Below are positions 42,940 through 52,503 of a stretch of 56,557 nt of DNA, one piece after another (the stretch's first letter is position 1; every line of letters starts with the position of its first letter). The stretch lies in the NCBI GenBank assembly GCA_000252525.1, contig JH611156.1, positions 741,051 to 797,607 on the forward strand. The letters run 5' to 3'. The DNA comes from SAR86 cluster bacterium SAR86A (GTDB lineage Bacteria; Pseudomonadota; Gammaproteobacteria; Magnimaribacterales; D2472). A program made the position numbers and the translations under genes. Below the pieces are notes generated by a model. It worked only from the letters and a program-made list of their open reading frames with translations. It did not search any database and was not told the origin of the DNA.

Positions 42940-43037
42940 TTATTCCCACTCCATAGTTGCTGATTTACAGAGCCTTATAGACAAAGGGCTACAAGCACTA
43001 AAATAAAAGCGTGTAACTTTCGTGTAACTCTTACCTT
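42940..43037 (-). pseudogene. Remnant of guaA 3' end after its premature stop
   Basis: Downstream of the guaA stop, on the same strand, codons at 42940-42966 read K-S-A-T-M-E-W-E-stop. This is the canonical GuaA C-terminus (KPPATIEWE in E. coli). They are in a different frame from guaA, and the 70-odd bases between do not resemble the missing helix-strand (SNRIINEV, SRVVYDIS) in any frame. The unit looks like a scar of a disrupted 3' end. Known structures of GMP synthetase place XMP contacts in this tail. Confidence 0.65.
43010..43029. repeat. Two direct repeats CGTGTAACT with 11-bp period
   Basis: Copies of CGTGTAACT lie at 43010-43018 and 43021-43029, one helical turn apart and immediately 3' of the guaA stop. 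Such spacing occurs in arm-type integrase or excisionase sites, and the guaA 3' end is a known insertion hotspot in other bacteria. Only two copies are visible, so chance duplication is possible. Confidence 0.4.
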
Positions 43038-44525
43038 CTATTTTTGTTCTGCAAGTTCAAGAAAATCATAAGGTAAATGCGCCCACTTAGCAGTCATGAA
43101 ATCTACAGTTTCAACGGCCCTTAAACCAATTACTTCTGCATATCGCCTCTCATCACCAACAACTCCAACAGATTTCACTGGCAAAAGAACTGCAAATGCT
43201 TGAGAGACTTGATCATACAAATCAGCCTTAATAAGCTCCTGTATAAAAATATGATCTGCCTCTTTTAGAATTTTTGTTTTTTCTTTTGTTATCTCACCAA
43301 TTATTCTTACGCCCAGACCAGGACCAGGAAATGGATGTCTGTCTAACATTTCTTGAGGCAATCCAAGCTCTTTACCCATTTTTCTCACCTCGTCTTTAAA
43401 GAGATCTCTTAAGGGCTCAACTAAATCTAGCTTCATTTCATCTGGAAGGCCTCCAACATTATGATGTGATTTTATAGTTCGTGCTTCTTTTGATTCGCTT
43501 CCAGATGATTCAATTACATCTGGATAAATTGTTCCTTGAGCAAGAAATTTAATATCTTTCAATTTTATAGCTTCTGCGTCAAAAACATCTATGAAAGTTC
43601 TGCCAATAATTTTTCTTTTTTGTTCAGGATCTTCAATATTTTTTAGATGCCTGAGAAAAATCTCCTCACTATCTGATTTAATAACATTTAGACTCATGTT
43701 TTCTTTGAAGGTTTGCATTACATCTTCTGCTTCACCTTTTCTTAAAAGTCCATTATCTACAAAAACACAAGTTAGATTCTTGCCTATTGCTTTATGAAGT
43801 AATGTTGCTGTTACAGAAGAATCAACTCCACCAGATAAACCAAGAAGAACCTTATCATTTTTGACTTTTTCTTTTATGTCATGAATTCTTTGTGAAATTA
43901 CGTCATCAATATTCCATTCAGTTTTAGCATGACATATATTCAAAATAAAATTATCCAATATTTTTTTACCCTGCTCAGTGTGAGTTACCTCAGGGTGAAA
44001 TTGAATTCCATATATTGGCAAAGATTCGTGTTCCATAACAGCAATTGGGGCAGTCGAGGTTGATGCTATAAGATTAAAATTATCTGGTAAATCTTGTACT
44101 TGATCACCATGACTCATCCAAACGTTTAATTTTTTATTAATGCCTTCAAATATTTTTGAATTTGAAACAACATCAAGAGATGAATGTCCAAACTCCTTTT
44201 GATCTACAGACACAACGTGTCCTCCCATTTGTTCAGCTAGAGTTTGCATACCGTAACAGATTCCAAGAACTGGAACTGATAGATCAAAAATAACTTGTGG
44301 AACTCTTGGTGTAAAACTTTCAGTAACTGAGTTAGGGCCTCCAGATAAAATAACACCTTTTGGATTTAACATCCTTATTTTTTGTTCGTTAATATCCCAA
44401 GGAAGAATTTCTGAATAAACTTTACTTTCTCTTACTCTTCTTGCAATTAATTGAGTATATTGAGATCCAAAATCAAGAACTAAAATGGTATCAATAGCTT
44501 TATTATTAACTGATAGTTTATTCAT
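43038..44525 (-). CDS. guaA: GMP synthase (glutamine-hydrolysing), C-terminally shortened
   Basis: Converts XMP to GMP. The glutaminase domain has [12 protein letters not shown] and catalytic Cys90 in GICYGMQ, with [11 protein letters not shown] holding the His-Glu. The synthetase P-loop is [16 protein letters not shown], followed by [11 protein letters not shown]. The dimerisation domain ends [20 protein letters not shown], then diverges as LELAEQK and stops. At 495 residues it lacks about 30 at the C-terminus, where the family ends in KPPATIEWE with XMP contacts. A remnant of that tail lies downstream in another frame. It follows guaB by 7 bp. Whether it is active is unknown; a sequencing or assembly error is possible. 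Confidence 0.9.
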   Translation of the reverse strand: MNKLSVNNKAIDTILVLDFGSQYTQLIARRVRESKVYSEILPWDINEQKIRMLNPKGVILSGGPNSVTESFTPRVPQVIFDLSVPVLGICYGMQTLAEQMGGHVVSVDQKEFGHSSLDVVSNSKIFEGINKKLNVWMSHGDQVQDLPDNFNLIASTSTAPIAVMEHESLPIYGIQFHPEVTHTEQGKKILDNFILNICHAKTEWNIDDVISQRIHDIKEKVKNDKVLLGLSGGVDSSVTATLLHKAIGKNLTCVFVDNGLLRKGEAEDVMQTFKENMSLNVIKSDSEEIFLRHLKNIEDPEQKRKIIGRTFIDVFDAEAIKLKDIKFLAQGTIYPDVIESSGSESKEARTIKSHHNVGGLPDEMKLDLVEPLRDLFKDEVRKMGKELGLPQEMLDRHPFPGPGLGVRIIGEITKEKTKILKEADHIFIQELIKADLYDQVSQAFAVLLPVKSVGVVGDERRYAEVIGLRAVETVDFMTAKWAHLPYDFLELAEQK

Positions 44526-44532
44526 TTGCTAA

Positions 44533-45996
44533 CTAACTTCTCTGATAGTTAGGAGCCTCTTTAGTGATCATAACATCATGAACATGACTCTCTGTCATGC
44601 CAGCATTTGTAATTTCAACGAACTGACTTTTTTTGTGCATTTCAGAAATATTTTTGCATCCAATATAACCCATGCTTTGTCGTAAACCCCCAATAAGTTG
44701 GTTTACAACATTCAATACAAGACCTTTGTAAGGAACTCTACCTTCGATTCCTTCAGGTACAAGTTTATCTGCAGCGACGTCTTCCTGCATATATCTGTTT
44801 GCATCCTCACGCTCTGTCATTGCGCCAATTGAACCCATACCACGATATGTTTTAAAGCTTCTACCTTGAAATAACTCAACTTTTCCTGGAGCCTCCTCAG
44901 TTCCAGCAAACAGACTGCCTAACATTACTGAGTCAGCCCCAGCAGCAATTGCCTTAGCAATATCTCCCGAAAATCTAATTCCACCATCAGCTATCACAGC
45001 TACTTCAGTATTTTTTAGAGCTGTACTTACATCAAATATCGCTGAAATTTGTGGTACACCAATACCTGCGATAATTCTTGTGGTACAAATTGAGCCTGGA
45101 CCCATTCCAACCTTCACTGCATCTGCTCCTGCTTTGACTAACTCCATAGCTGCATCTGCAGTCGCAATATTGCCTCCAATAACATCAACGCTTGGAAATT
45201 TTTGTTTAACTGCTTTGATGGTTTCAATAACATTTTTAGAGTGGCCGTGTGCGCTATCTATTACTAAAACATCTACACCTTCATTAAATAATGCTTCGGC
45301 TCTATCAAAAGTATCTTTATCAGTTCCCAAAGCTGCTCCAACTATTAATCTACCAAAATCATCTTTAGTGGCATCAGGGTTTTTAGCGGTATTTTCAATG
45401 TCTCTCATTGTTACAAGGCCAGATAACTTGTCCTCATCATCTAGAACAAGAACTTTTTCAATTCTATTTTTATACATTAATTGCATTACTTCTGTTTGAG
45501 AAACTCCCTCTTTTACTGTTACTAGCTTTTCTAGCGGCGTCATAATAGTAGAAACATCTGATTCCATATTTTCCGCATAACGAAAATCTCTACTTGTAAC
45601 GATCCCCTTTAAGTCACCGTCATCAACAACTGGCATTCCTGAAATGCTTAATTCAGATGTAAGTTGTTTTAACTCTCCAATTGATTTCTTTGAACTTATT
45701 GTGACTGGGTCCCTTACAATACCGCTTTCATATTTTTTTACAGACCTCACAAGACTAGCCTGTTCTTTAATTGAATTATTTTTGTGAATAATTCCAATAC
45801 CTCCTGCCTCTGCAAGTGCAATAGCCATACTTGATTCTGTAACAGTATCCATGGCTGCAGAAATCAAAGGTATTTTCAGTGAGATGTTTTTAGAGAGTTT
45901 TGATTCAGTATTTGCATCACTGGGCAGAAAGTCACTGTAGCTTGGTAAAAGTAATACGTCATCGAATGTTAACGCTTTTTGTTTTAATTTTTCCAT
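44533..45996 (-). CDS. guaB: IMP dehydrogenase
   Basis: Oxidises IMP to XMP with NAD, the first committed step to GMP. The barrel starts with [14 protein letters not shown]. Two CBS domains (around [13 protein letters not shown] and [17 protein letters not shown]) are inserted after about residue 90. The catalytic loop is [19 protein letters not shown] with the active Cys, and [20 protein letters not shown] follows. Length (487) is normal. It is upstream of guaA in the classical guaBA order with a 7-bp gap. Confidence 0.97.
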   Translation of the reverse strand: MEKLKQKALTFDDVLLLPSYSDFLPSDANTESKLSKNISLKIPLISAAMDTVTESSMAIALAEAGGIGIIHKNNSIKEQASLVRSVKKYESGIVRDPVTISSKKSIGELKQLTSELSISGMPVVDDGDLKGIVTSRDFRYAENMESDVSTIMTPLEKLVTVKEGVSQTEVMQLMYKNRIEKVLVLDDEDKLSGLVTMRDIENTAKNPDATKDDFGRLIVGAALGTDKDTFDRAEALFNEGVDVLVIDSAHGHSKNVIETIKAVKQKFPSVDVIGGNIATADAAMELVKAGADAVKVGMGPGSICTTRIIAGIGVPQISAIFDVSTALKNTEVAVIADGGIRFSGDIAKAIAAGADSVMLGSLFAGTEEAPGKVELFQGRSFKTYRGMGSIGAMTEREDANRYMQEDVAADKLVPEGIEGRVPYKGLVLNVVNQLIGGLRQSMGYIGCKNISEMHKKSQFVEITNAGMTESHVHDVMITKEAPNYQRS

Positions 45997-46062
45997 GTCA
46001 GATTATAACCAAAGAAAAATGGAAAAAAAAGAGTATTAAATTTAGCTAAGAACAATATCTAA

Positions 46063-46626
46063 TTAAAGATATTCTTTAATTTTGTCCATCAAATCTTGAA
46101 GTTCAGGCTTATTTTTTTGAATTTCTTCCAAAGATAATCCCTCAAGCTCATGAGGAAAAACTAGCCATTGATCAGTTTCATGTAAGTAATAATCTGGCTT
46201 ATATTCTGATTCGTTTTTATTTGGTTTGTAATATGGTGTTGCAATTTTAATTTCAGGAGTATTTTTTTTACATGCTTTCTTTAGGTCTGTAATTATTTGA
46301 GAAATTGAGTTTCCTGTATCATGCACATCATCAACAATGAGAAGTCTGTCTTCTGATTCAAGCTTTCTTATTACATAATTCAAGCCATATACTTGAACAC
46401 TGTCTTTTTTAGAGTCTATACCGGTGTAATACGAAGTTCTAATTGCAACATGATCAGACTTTACTCCAAGTACACTTAAAAATTCTTGCACAGCAATGCC
46501 AATTGGTGCTCCGCCTCTCCAAACACCAACAATATAATTGGGTTTAAAACCACTTTCATAAACATTCCAAGCTAATTGAAATGAGTCTTTAAGCAGGTCC
46601 TCGGACCTTATATAGAGCTTTTCCAT
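46063..46626 (-). CDS. Purine phosphoribosyltransferase (hypoxanthine/xanthine-guanine type)
   Basis: A 187-residue type I phosphoribosyltransferase. The PRPP loop is LLIVDDVHDTGNSISQIITD and the first-loop region IVGVWRGGAPIGIAVQEFL is present. The C-terminal hood differs from E. coli Gpt and Hpt, so base specificity (hypoxanthine, guanine or xanthine) is not settled. Its position beside guaBA and near an AzgA-type permease supports purine salvage. A 7-bp-arm hairpin (46054-46073) overlaps its stop codon. Confidence 0.88.
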   Translation of the reverse strand: MEKLYIRSEDLLKDSFQLAWNVYESGFKPNYIVGVWRGGAPIGIAVQEFLSVLGVKSDHVAIRTSYYTGIDSKKDSVQVYGLNYVIRKLESEDRLLIVDDVHDTGNSISQIITDLKKACKKNTPEIKIATPYYKPNKNESEYKPDYYLHETDQWLVFPHELEGLSLEEIQKNKPELQDLMDKIKEYL

Positions 46627-46677
46627 GTTAAATTGAGATATTTAAAACAAAGATTATAGCTCTATATTAGATTTTTA

Positions 46678-49005
46678 TCAGAAATCGTAACTTATTCTAG
46701 TCATTATTTGTCTTGGTGGTATAAGTTCTAGGCCTGATGCTGCAACACCAAATACATCTGTCATACTTGAATTAATACCGTCTTCATCAGTGGCATTTAG
46801 AAGCATGAAGTCTACACTTACACTATTCATAAAATCAATGCCAACAGTTATGTTAAATATGTCGTAAGCTGGTATGGAGTCTACTATAGGATTATTTGAA
46901 ACTCTTTGTTCAAACTCACCTCTTTTTACATACTGCATGATTGCTGTAAGGCTATTACCAGATGCTAGATCAGTCTCATATACTACACTGAGATCAGCTG
47001 TAAACTCAGGACTTTTAGCAAGTTTGTTGCCTCTAATGTTTTCTCTAAGTCCATAACGAAGATCTTCTTCACCAAAGAAATATTGATATGCATCAACATT
47101 GTCTAATACTTCATAATCTGAAGTTACTTCAGAGTCTAAAAATGCTAAATTCATATCAAATGTTAATGAATCTGAAATCAATCCGGTAAATTCAATCTCT
47201 ACTCCAGACATCTCAGATTCTGGAATATTCGCAACACCACCTCTGTAAGGATCTGGATCGGTAGCTTGAAATTGAAGATTCTCATAGTCATAGAAGAATA
47301 CTGCAACGTTTGCTCTCGCTTGACCATCAAATAAATCAGTTTTTAAACCAACTTCAGTAGAATCAACGGTTTCAGCTTCAAAAGTTGGAAAAACCATTGG
47401 TGGAGCATTATCACCATCAAAACCAAAAGTTAGGTTACTTCCACCAGGCTTAAAACCTTTTGAAAGAGTTAGATATGCCATTGTTGCGTCACCAAGATCA
47501 TATTCTCCAGTAATTCTGCTTGTAACTTCGTCTGTAGTACCTTCTTCTTGGAATTGATCACCTGCATTGAAGAAGTTAGCAACATCTGTACCAAAAGTAT
47601 CTTCAGAATATCTTAAACCTGAAACCAATCTAAAAGTATCGCTAAAACTATATGTTGTTTGTGCATAAACAGATAATGATTCTCTATATGGGAATGCATC
47701 TGTGAAAAAGTCTACATCTGCACTTGGTCCAAAGATATCAAATCTTCCTGGGATACCAAAATCATGTGTGTAACAGTAACTAGGATCAGCAAACGGCTCA
47801 TCACAAACATACTTAAATACACCATCTAAATCATCGTCTCTATAGCCTCTAATGACATTTTCTATTTCATGCTCCATATAGAAAGCTCCAAGTGTCCAAT
47901 CAAGCTTGCCATCCATTAATGGTTCATTTGAAATAAGATTGATTTCAAAAGTTTTAGTCTCTACGAGAGAAGTTTCAGGACGAAACTCAGCTTGCTGGTA
48001 AGTTGCTCCAGCTCCTAGTCCAGGTATTGAGAGAACAGGATCTCCAAAATTATGTCGATCATTGTCCCTAGTTACAGAGATATCGTCTTCTTGGGTACTA
48101 GCTAAAATTTTTAAATTTGCATAGCCGAGATCAGACTCATAAATCACCGCAAAAACTGAAGAAGTTAGTTCCTGATTAGAAATTGTATTTTGTGAGAGTT
48201 TCCTCATGTTTGAAGATTGGTCATCAATACCTCTAATGGCAGCACCGTTTCTGTCTACATCAAAATATTGACCAAAGATTCTTAAACTTGTCGTATCACT
48301 AAGCTCAAACATCCAATCTGATCTGATGCTCACATTTGAAGCATCATCAAGATCTTGTCCAGTGAATGTATTTTCAGAGAATCCATCTCTGTCAGTAGTA
48401 GCAAAAGAGAATTTTGTACTTACTGTTTCAGACAGAGGTATATTTGAAGTGCCTCTGATCTTAGTTAAACCATAATCACCAATTGTAATGTCAGCTTTTG
48501 AAAAAGCCTCTTCTGAAGTTGGCTTATTGCTGATAACATTGATTGCACCACCTGTTGAGTTTTGACCAAATAGAGTCCCTTGAGGGCCTCTTAAAATTTC
48601 AATTCTTTGGATGTCAATAAAATCTGTTTGAAGCGAAAATGGAGATGCTATAAAAATTCCATCCATATGATATGCAACTGAAGGTGCAGCTATAGCATTC
48701 TGATTAGTTTCATTACCAATACCTCTTATTGATATAACCGTTTTATAACCTTCGTTTTTTGCAACCGTGACACCTGGTACGATGGCGGTTAAATCTACAA
48801 AAGAAGTAATATTTTTTGCTTCAAGTTCTGAATCAGTAATTGCAGTAACTGCTTGCGATACAGTCTGAAGGCTTTCATCTCTTTTTTCAGCACTAACAAT
48901 CACATCCTCGATAGTTTGCTCTTGAGATTGCACATCATTGATGTTCAATAAAAAAACAAGTGCTAATAAGCTGAGCTTAATAAAGTTTAGTTTTTTAAAA
49001 GTCAT
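46678..49005 (-). CDS. TonB-dependent receptor
   Basis: Outer-membrane receptor of 775 residues. The start is ATG 49005, with GGGGA six bases upstream and a signal peptide (FIKLSLLALVFLLNINDVQS) after it; the frame open to 49065 adds an unrelated leader. The plug domain has a TonB-box-like IEDVIVSAEKR, then VPGVTVAKNEGYKTVISIRG and RIEILRGPQGTLFGQNSTGG. The rest is a beta-barrel with many D/G/Y-rich strands ending in YDF. A cysteine-bearing extracellular loop is in YVCDEPFADPSYCYTHDFG. It diverges from an AzgA purine permease 164 bp away; a purine-related ligand is possible but not shown. Confidence 0.95.
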   Translation of the reverse strand: MTFKKLNFIKLSLLALVFLLNINDVQSQEQTIEDVIVSAEKRDESLQTVSQAVTAITDSELEAKNITSFVDLTAIVPGVTVAKNEGYKTVISIRGIGNETNQNAIAAPSVAYHMDGIFIASPFSLQTDFIDIQRIEILRGPQGTLFGQNSTGGAINVISNKPTSEEAFSKADITIGDYGLTKIRGTSNIPLSETVSTKFSFATTDRDGFSENTFTGQDLDDASNVSIRSDWMFELSDTTSLRIFGQYFDVDRNGAAIRGIDDQSSNMRKLSQNTISNQELTSSVFAVIYESDLGYANLKILASTQEDDISVTRDNDRHNFGDPVLSIPGLGAGATYQQAEFRPETSLVETKTFEINLISNEPLMDGKLDWTLGAFYMEHEIENVIRGYRDDDLDGVFKYVCDEPFADPSYCYTHDFGIPGRFDIFGPSADVDFFTDAFPYRESLSVYAQTTYSFSDTFRLVSGLRYSEDTFGTDVANFFNAGDQFQEEGTTDEVTSRITGEYDLGDATMAYLTLSKGFKPGGSNLTFGFDGDNAPPMVFPTFEAETVDSTEVGLKTDLFDGQARANVAVFFYDYENLQFQATDPDPYRGGVANIPESEMSGVEIEFTGLISDSLTFDMNLAFLDSEVTSDYEVLDNVDAYQYFFGEEDLRYGLRENIRGNKLAKSPEFTADLSVVYETDLASGNSLTAIMQYVKRGEFEQRVSNNPIVDSIPAYDIFNITVGIDFMNSVSVDFMLLNATDEDGINSSMTDVFGVAASGLELIPPRQIMTRISYDF

Positions 49006-49099
49006 GTTTAGATCCCCGTCTAAAATAAATAATATTAATATAAAAACATGCAAATTACATGCCAAAAAAATAAATTCAATAATGTATTTATTCTAAAAA

Positions 49100-49124
49100 T
49101 ATTTAACTATATATAAGTTAAATA
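49100..49124. promoter_or_regulatory. Perfect inverted repeat between TonB receptor and purine permease
   Basis: Arms TATTTAACT (49100-49108) and AGTTAAATA (49116-49124) are perfect 9-bp complements with a 7-bp spacer, in the 164-bp divergent region 49006-49169. That region is otherwise AT-rich without recognised motifs. It could be an operator shared by the two genes. The sequence is AT-rich, so chance is not excluded. Confidence 0.4.
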
Positions 49125-49169
49125 AATGTATACTTTTAAAATCTTGAAAAGCTAAATTTCGAAATTTTT

Positions 49170-50468
49170 ATGAAAAAAACTTTAGAGCAGATTTTTAAAA
49201 TAAGAGAACATAATACCACTATTAAAAAAGAATTATTAGCTGGTTTTACAACATTTATAACTATGGCATACATCATATTTGTAAATCCACAAATTATGTC
49301 TTCTACAGGAATGGATCAAGGTGCAATATTTGTAGGAACTTGTCTTGCAGCTGCGGTTGCATGCTTTGTTATGGGTTTTATTGCAAACTGGCCAATTGGT
49401 TTAGCCCCAGGCATGGGTTTGAATGCATTTTTTACCTATACAGTTGTTGGGGAAATGGGCTATTCATGGGAAATTGCACTTGGTGCAGTTTTTATAGCAG
49501 GAATACTTTTTTTTATTATGAGCATTACTCGTCTAAGAGGTTGGATGATTACAAGTATCCCTCTAAATTTAAGGATTGCCATGGGTGCTGGGGTAGGATT
49601 ATTTATTGGCCTGATTGGACTCAAAAATGGTGGGATTATTATAAGTAACGAAGCAACAATATTATCATTGGGTGATTTTAAAAAAGTAGAAACACTTCTG
49701 GCAGCAGTTGGTTTTTTAGTAATATCTATTTTCTCAGTGAGAAAAATACCTGGCGCTATAATAATTGGTATATTAATTACAACTCTTTTAGCAATGTCAT
49801 TGGGGCTTGTTCAATTTAATGGTTTGTTATCATACCCTCCTGATATATCTCCTGTTTTTTTAAAATTAGATATATTTGGAGCATTAAATATTGGCATGCT
49901 TACAGTAATTATGTCATTTTTATTTGTTAACCTTTTTGATACGACTGGGACGCTTGTTGGAGTTGCCACAAGAGCAAATTTAATTGATGTTAATGCAGAA
50001 TCAAAAGGTCTTGATAACGCCCTCAAGGCTGATAGTAGTGCAAGCATATTCGGCACATTTTTTGGTTGTTCCCCTGTAACAAGTTATGTCGAAAGCTCAG
50101 CAGGTGTAGAAGCTGGAGGGAGAACTGGATTAACAGCTATTGTAGTTGGAGCATTATTCATTTTTGCAATGTTCTTATCACCACTTGCAGCAATAATTCC
50201 TGCATATGCTACTTCTGGTGCACTAATATATGTGGCAATACTAATGCTTGGAGGCATGGAAAAGTTAAATTGGTCATCAACTGTTGAGTTACTTCCAGCG
50301 TTGGTAATTATTGTTATGATTCCTTTATCTTTTTCAATTGCAGACGGAATTGCGTTAGGTTTTCTTACATATGTATCTTTAAAGTTAGCAACAGGCCAGA
50401 TTAGAAATATTTCATCTGGCGCATGGTTCTTAACCTTAATTTTTATTTCGAAATTTATATTTTTATAA
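49170..50468 (+). CDS. AzgA-type NCS2 purine permease
   Basis: A 432-residue inner-membrane permease with about 12-14 helices, of the AzgA/AdeP/GhxP group that takes up adenine, guanine or hypoxanthine with protons. The signature start is TTIKKELLAGFTTFITMAYI, then VNPQIMSSTG and GLAPGMGLNAFFTYTVVGEM. NLFDTTGTLVGVA and the substrate region SSASIFGTFFGCSPVTSYVE follow. Purine genes guaB, guaA and a phosphoribosyltransferase lie beyond the divergent TonB receptor, so this is the uptake part of a purine block. Its 3' end overlaps the convergent small gene by 6 bp. Confidence 0.95.
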   Translation: MKKTLEQIFKIREHNTTIKKELLAGFTTFITMAYIIFVNPQIMSSTGMDQGAIFVGTCLAAAVACFVMGFIANWPIGLAPGMGLNAFFTYTVVGEMGYSWEIALGAVFIAGILFFIMSITRLRGWMITSIPLNLRIAMGAGVGLFIGLIGLKNGGIIISNEATILSLGDFKKVETLLAAVGFLVISIFSVRKIPGAIIIGILITTLLAMSLGLVQFNGLLSYPPDISPVFLKLDIFGALNIGMLTVIMSFLFVNLFDTTGTLVGVATRANLIDVNAESKGLDNALKADSSASIFGTFFGCSPVTSYVESSAGVEAGGRTGLTAIVVGALFIFAMFLSPLAAIIPAYATSGALIYVAILMLGGMEKLNWSSTVELLPALVIIVMIPLSFSIADGIALGFLTYVSLKLATGQIRNISSGAWFLTLIFISKFIFL

Positions 50469-50690
50469 AATAAGTCCAAAAATATATATTATGGTAAGGC
50501 CCGCATTTAGAACTATAAGCGACATCTCCTTCCACAAAAATCCAACTACAACCCATAATGAATTTGCCAATATAAATGCCCAATGATGATATTCAAGGGC
50601 AGGTACAAAACTAGCAAGAATAGCAGCTAAAATAAGAATGAATGTTGCTATCCATGCTAAAAATTGAAACGGCTTTTCATTTTGTTCCAT
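50463..50690 (-). CDS. Small membrane protein of unknown function
   Basis: A 75-residue protein with about three membrane segments (FLAWIATFILILAAILASFV, WAFILANSLWVVVGFLW and IVLNAGLTIIYIFGLIL) and short polar ends. It has no motif that I recognise. The pattern of short helices recalls half-size transporters such as SemiSWEET or PnuC-like proteins, but this is loose. It is 21 bp downstream of the pterin dehydratase gene and overlaps the purine permease by 6 bp. Confidence 0.75.
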   Translation of the reverse strand: MEQNEKPFQFLAWIATFILILAAILASFVPALEYHHWAFILANSLWVVVGFLWKEMSLIVLNAGLTIIYIFGLIL

Positions 50691-50711
50691 CTTTAAATTT
50701 TCAAAGTAGTA

Positions 50712-51050
50712 TTAAAGAATTGAATCTGTCTTCGCAGCACAAATAAAGTCATTTTTATGTAATCCCATTATCTTATGGGACCACCATACAACTGTAACTT
50801 TACCCCATTCAAGTATGATTTCAGGATGATGATCTTCTTGTTCAGCTAGATTTGCAACTTCATTTGTAAATTTAACTGAATCTTCATAATTTAAAAAAGC
50901 GTATGAACAAATTAATTTCTTTATCCCATCTTGTTCAGAAACAATCCATGATGGAATTTGAGGGAGCAATTGTTCAATTTCTTTATCAGTTAAAACTGGA
51001 GCGTCTATCCTACATGCCTCACAGCGATTTTTAGTAAGATCATTTTCCAA
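50712..51050 (-). CDS. Pterin-4a-carbinolamine dehydratase
   Basis: A 112-residue PCD/DCoH family protein that regenerates the pterin cofactor after aromatic amino acid hydroxylation. The active-site motif EQEDHHPEIILEWGKVTVVW holds the conserved His-His-Pro, and the end matches THDxxG-type proteins only in part (WSHKIMGLHKNDFICAAK). Phenylalanine hydroxylase is not in the window. It lies 2 bp downstream of fumC on the same strand. Confidence 0.93.
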   Translation of the reverse strand: MENDLTKNRCEACRIDAPVLTDKEIEQLLPQIPSWIVSEQDGIKKLICSYAFLNYEDSVKFTNEVANLAEQEDHHPEIILEWGKVTVVWWSHKIMGLHKNDFICAAKTDSIL

Positions 51051-51052
51051 TT

Positions 51053-52444
51053 TTAAATTCCGCCCTTAGCAAGTTTTTTAGGATCAAGTAATTTTAATAA
51101 CTTTGCTTTAGATAGGTCCGTTTCTTGTGCAGCAACTTCAATAATAGGTCGATTTTCTTTATAAGCTTTTTTTGCAATCTCTGCAGCTTTTTCATATCCG
51201 ATAATAGGATTTAATGCAGTGACAAGAATTGGATTTTTAGATAGTGATGATTCCAAATTCTTTTCATTAACTTTAAAAGTTTTGATAGCATTTTTTGAAA
51301 GTGCTTTCATTGAACCCGCAATGAGATTAATACTTTTAAGGAGATTGTAAGCAATTACAGGCAACATAACATTTAACTGAAAACTTCCTGATTGTGCTGC
51401 CACTGTAATAGAAACATCATTACCAATCACATCTGCTGAAGCCATTGCGACTGCTTCCGGAATTACTGGATTAACTTTTCCCGGCATTATGCTGCTACCT
51501 GGTTGAAGTGCCTTTAATTCTATCTCAGACATACCAGCCAGTGGTCCACTATTCATCCATCTTAAATCGTTGGATATTTTCATTAAAACTATTGCTAGAT
51601 TTTTAAGTTCGCCAGAAAGCTGAACCGAGCAATCTTGTGCACTTAATTCGTGATAAAAGTTCTTACTCGGTGAAAATCTCTTTTTACTATTACAAAGTTT
51701 AGATAACTCTTGAGCAAAATATTTAGAAAAGTTTTTATGAGCATTAATTCCACTGCCTACAGCAGTTCCTCCTTGAGGCAATTCAAAAAATCTTTTTTCA
51801 ATAGTCCTAAGCATTTCTTTTGAAGCACTTAATTGACTGGCCCAAGCTCCAAGTTCTTCAGAAAAATCAATTGGCATAGCATCCATTAAGTGAGTTCTTC
51901 CTGTTTTTATAACTCCTTCAAGTGATTTAGCCTTTTTTTCAATACTATCAATCAACTCATCTAAAGCAGGGAACAACTTTCCATCAAGATCCATGATTGC
52001 ACTTAATTTAATTGCTGTGGGTATTACATCGTTACTGCTTTGTGACATATTTACATCGTCGTTTGGATTAATATCTAACTTTGAATATCTTGATGCTAAA
52101 TTTGCAATTACTTCATTTGCATTCATGTTAGAACTTGTTCCAGAACCTGTTTGAAAGACATCAATTGGAAATTCTTTATGATGCTTTTCTTTCCATACTT
52201 CTTTTGCTGCTCTAGAAATAGCTTTAGATTTTTTTGTAGAAATTAGTTTAAGTCTCAAATTTGCTCTAGCAGCTGCATCTTTAATAAGACCAAGAGAAGA
52301 TACAAAAGATTTCGTGAAAGGAAAATCCATTTTTATGCCACTGATTGGAAAGTTATTTACAGCTCTTTGAGTTTGAGCACCCCATAAAGCTTTTGCTGGA
52401 ACCTTAACTTCTCCAAGGCTATCTTTTTCAGTTCTAAATTTCAT
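51053..52444 (-). CDS. fumC: Fumarate hydratase class II
   Basis: Converts fumarate to malate in the TCA cycle. The 463-residue protein starts MKFRTEKDSLGEVKVPAKAL and has TGSGTSSNMNANEVIANLA, the substrate-binding TGRTHLMDAMPIDFSEE and the catalytic-loop signature GSSIMPGKVNPVIPEAV with its Ser. Length is normal for FumC. It is divergent from a class II aldolase-like gene (59 bp) and precedes the dehydratase gene by 2 bp. Confidence 0.97.
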   Translation of the reverse strand: MKFRTEKDSLGEVKVPAKALWGAQTQRAVNNFPISGIKMDFPFTKSFVSSLGLIKDAAARANLRLKLISTKKSKAISRAAKEVWKEKHHKEFPIDVFQTGSGTSSNMNANEVIANLASRYSKLDINPNDDVNMSQSSNDVIPTAIKLSAIMDLDGKLFPALDELIDSIEKKAKSLEGVIKTGRTHLMDAMPIDFSEELGAWASQLSASKEMLRTIEKRFFELPQGGTAVGSGINAHKNFSKYFAQELSKLCNSKKRFSPSKNFYHELSAQDCSVQLSGELKNLAIVLMKISNDLRWMNSGPLAGMSEIELKALQPGSSIMPGKVNPVIPEAVAMASADVIGNDVSITVAAQSGSFQLNVMLPVIAYNLLKSINLIAGSMKALSKNAIKTFKVNEKNLESSLSKNPILVTALNPIIGYEKAAEIAKKAYKENRPIIEVAAQETDLSKAKLLKLLDPKKLAKGGI

Positions 52445-52503
52445 ATTTGTTTCTTAATTTGATAAGCTATTTTAACACTAAAGAGCTTTGGAGAATAAAA
52501 ACT

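Noticed and set aside
42932-43037. tRNA gene or intact attachment site between guaA and the MFS gene
   Set aside because: No cloverleaf can be drawn, no integrase is present, and the short AGCC/GGCT complement is too small; a guaA tail remnant explains the recognisable part.
43035-43050. Programmed -1 frameshift in guaA at a run of five A bases before the stop
   Set aside because: A -1 slip at CAA AAA TAG would join the frame ending in MEWE, but the added 33 residues do not match the family except for the last seven, the site is not a classical X-XXY-YYZ heptamer, and the product would be too long after DFL. Kept as a scar instead.
46021-46073. Terminator after the phosphoribosyltransferase gene: hairpin AATATCT-N6-AGATATT and a run of eight T on the minus strand
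   Set aside because: The stem is pure A/T but for one pair, overlaps the stop codon, and the T-run lies some 20 bases further on. Too weak to call.
49006-49169. Purine riboswitch before the AzgA permease
   Set aside because: The region lacks the conserved three-way junction sequence and GC content; only the simple palindrome is visible.
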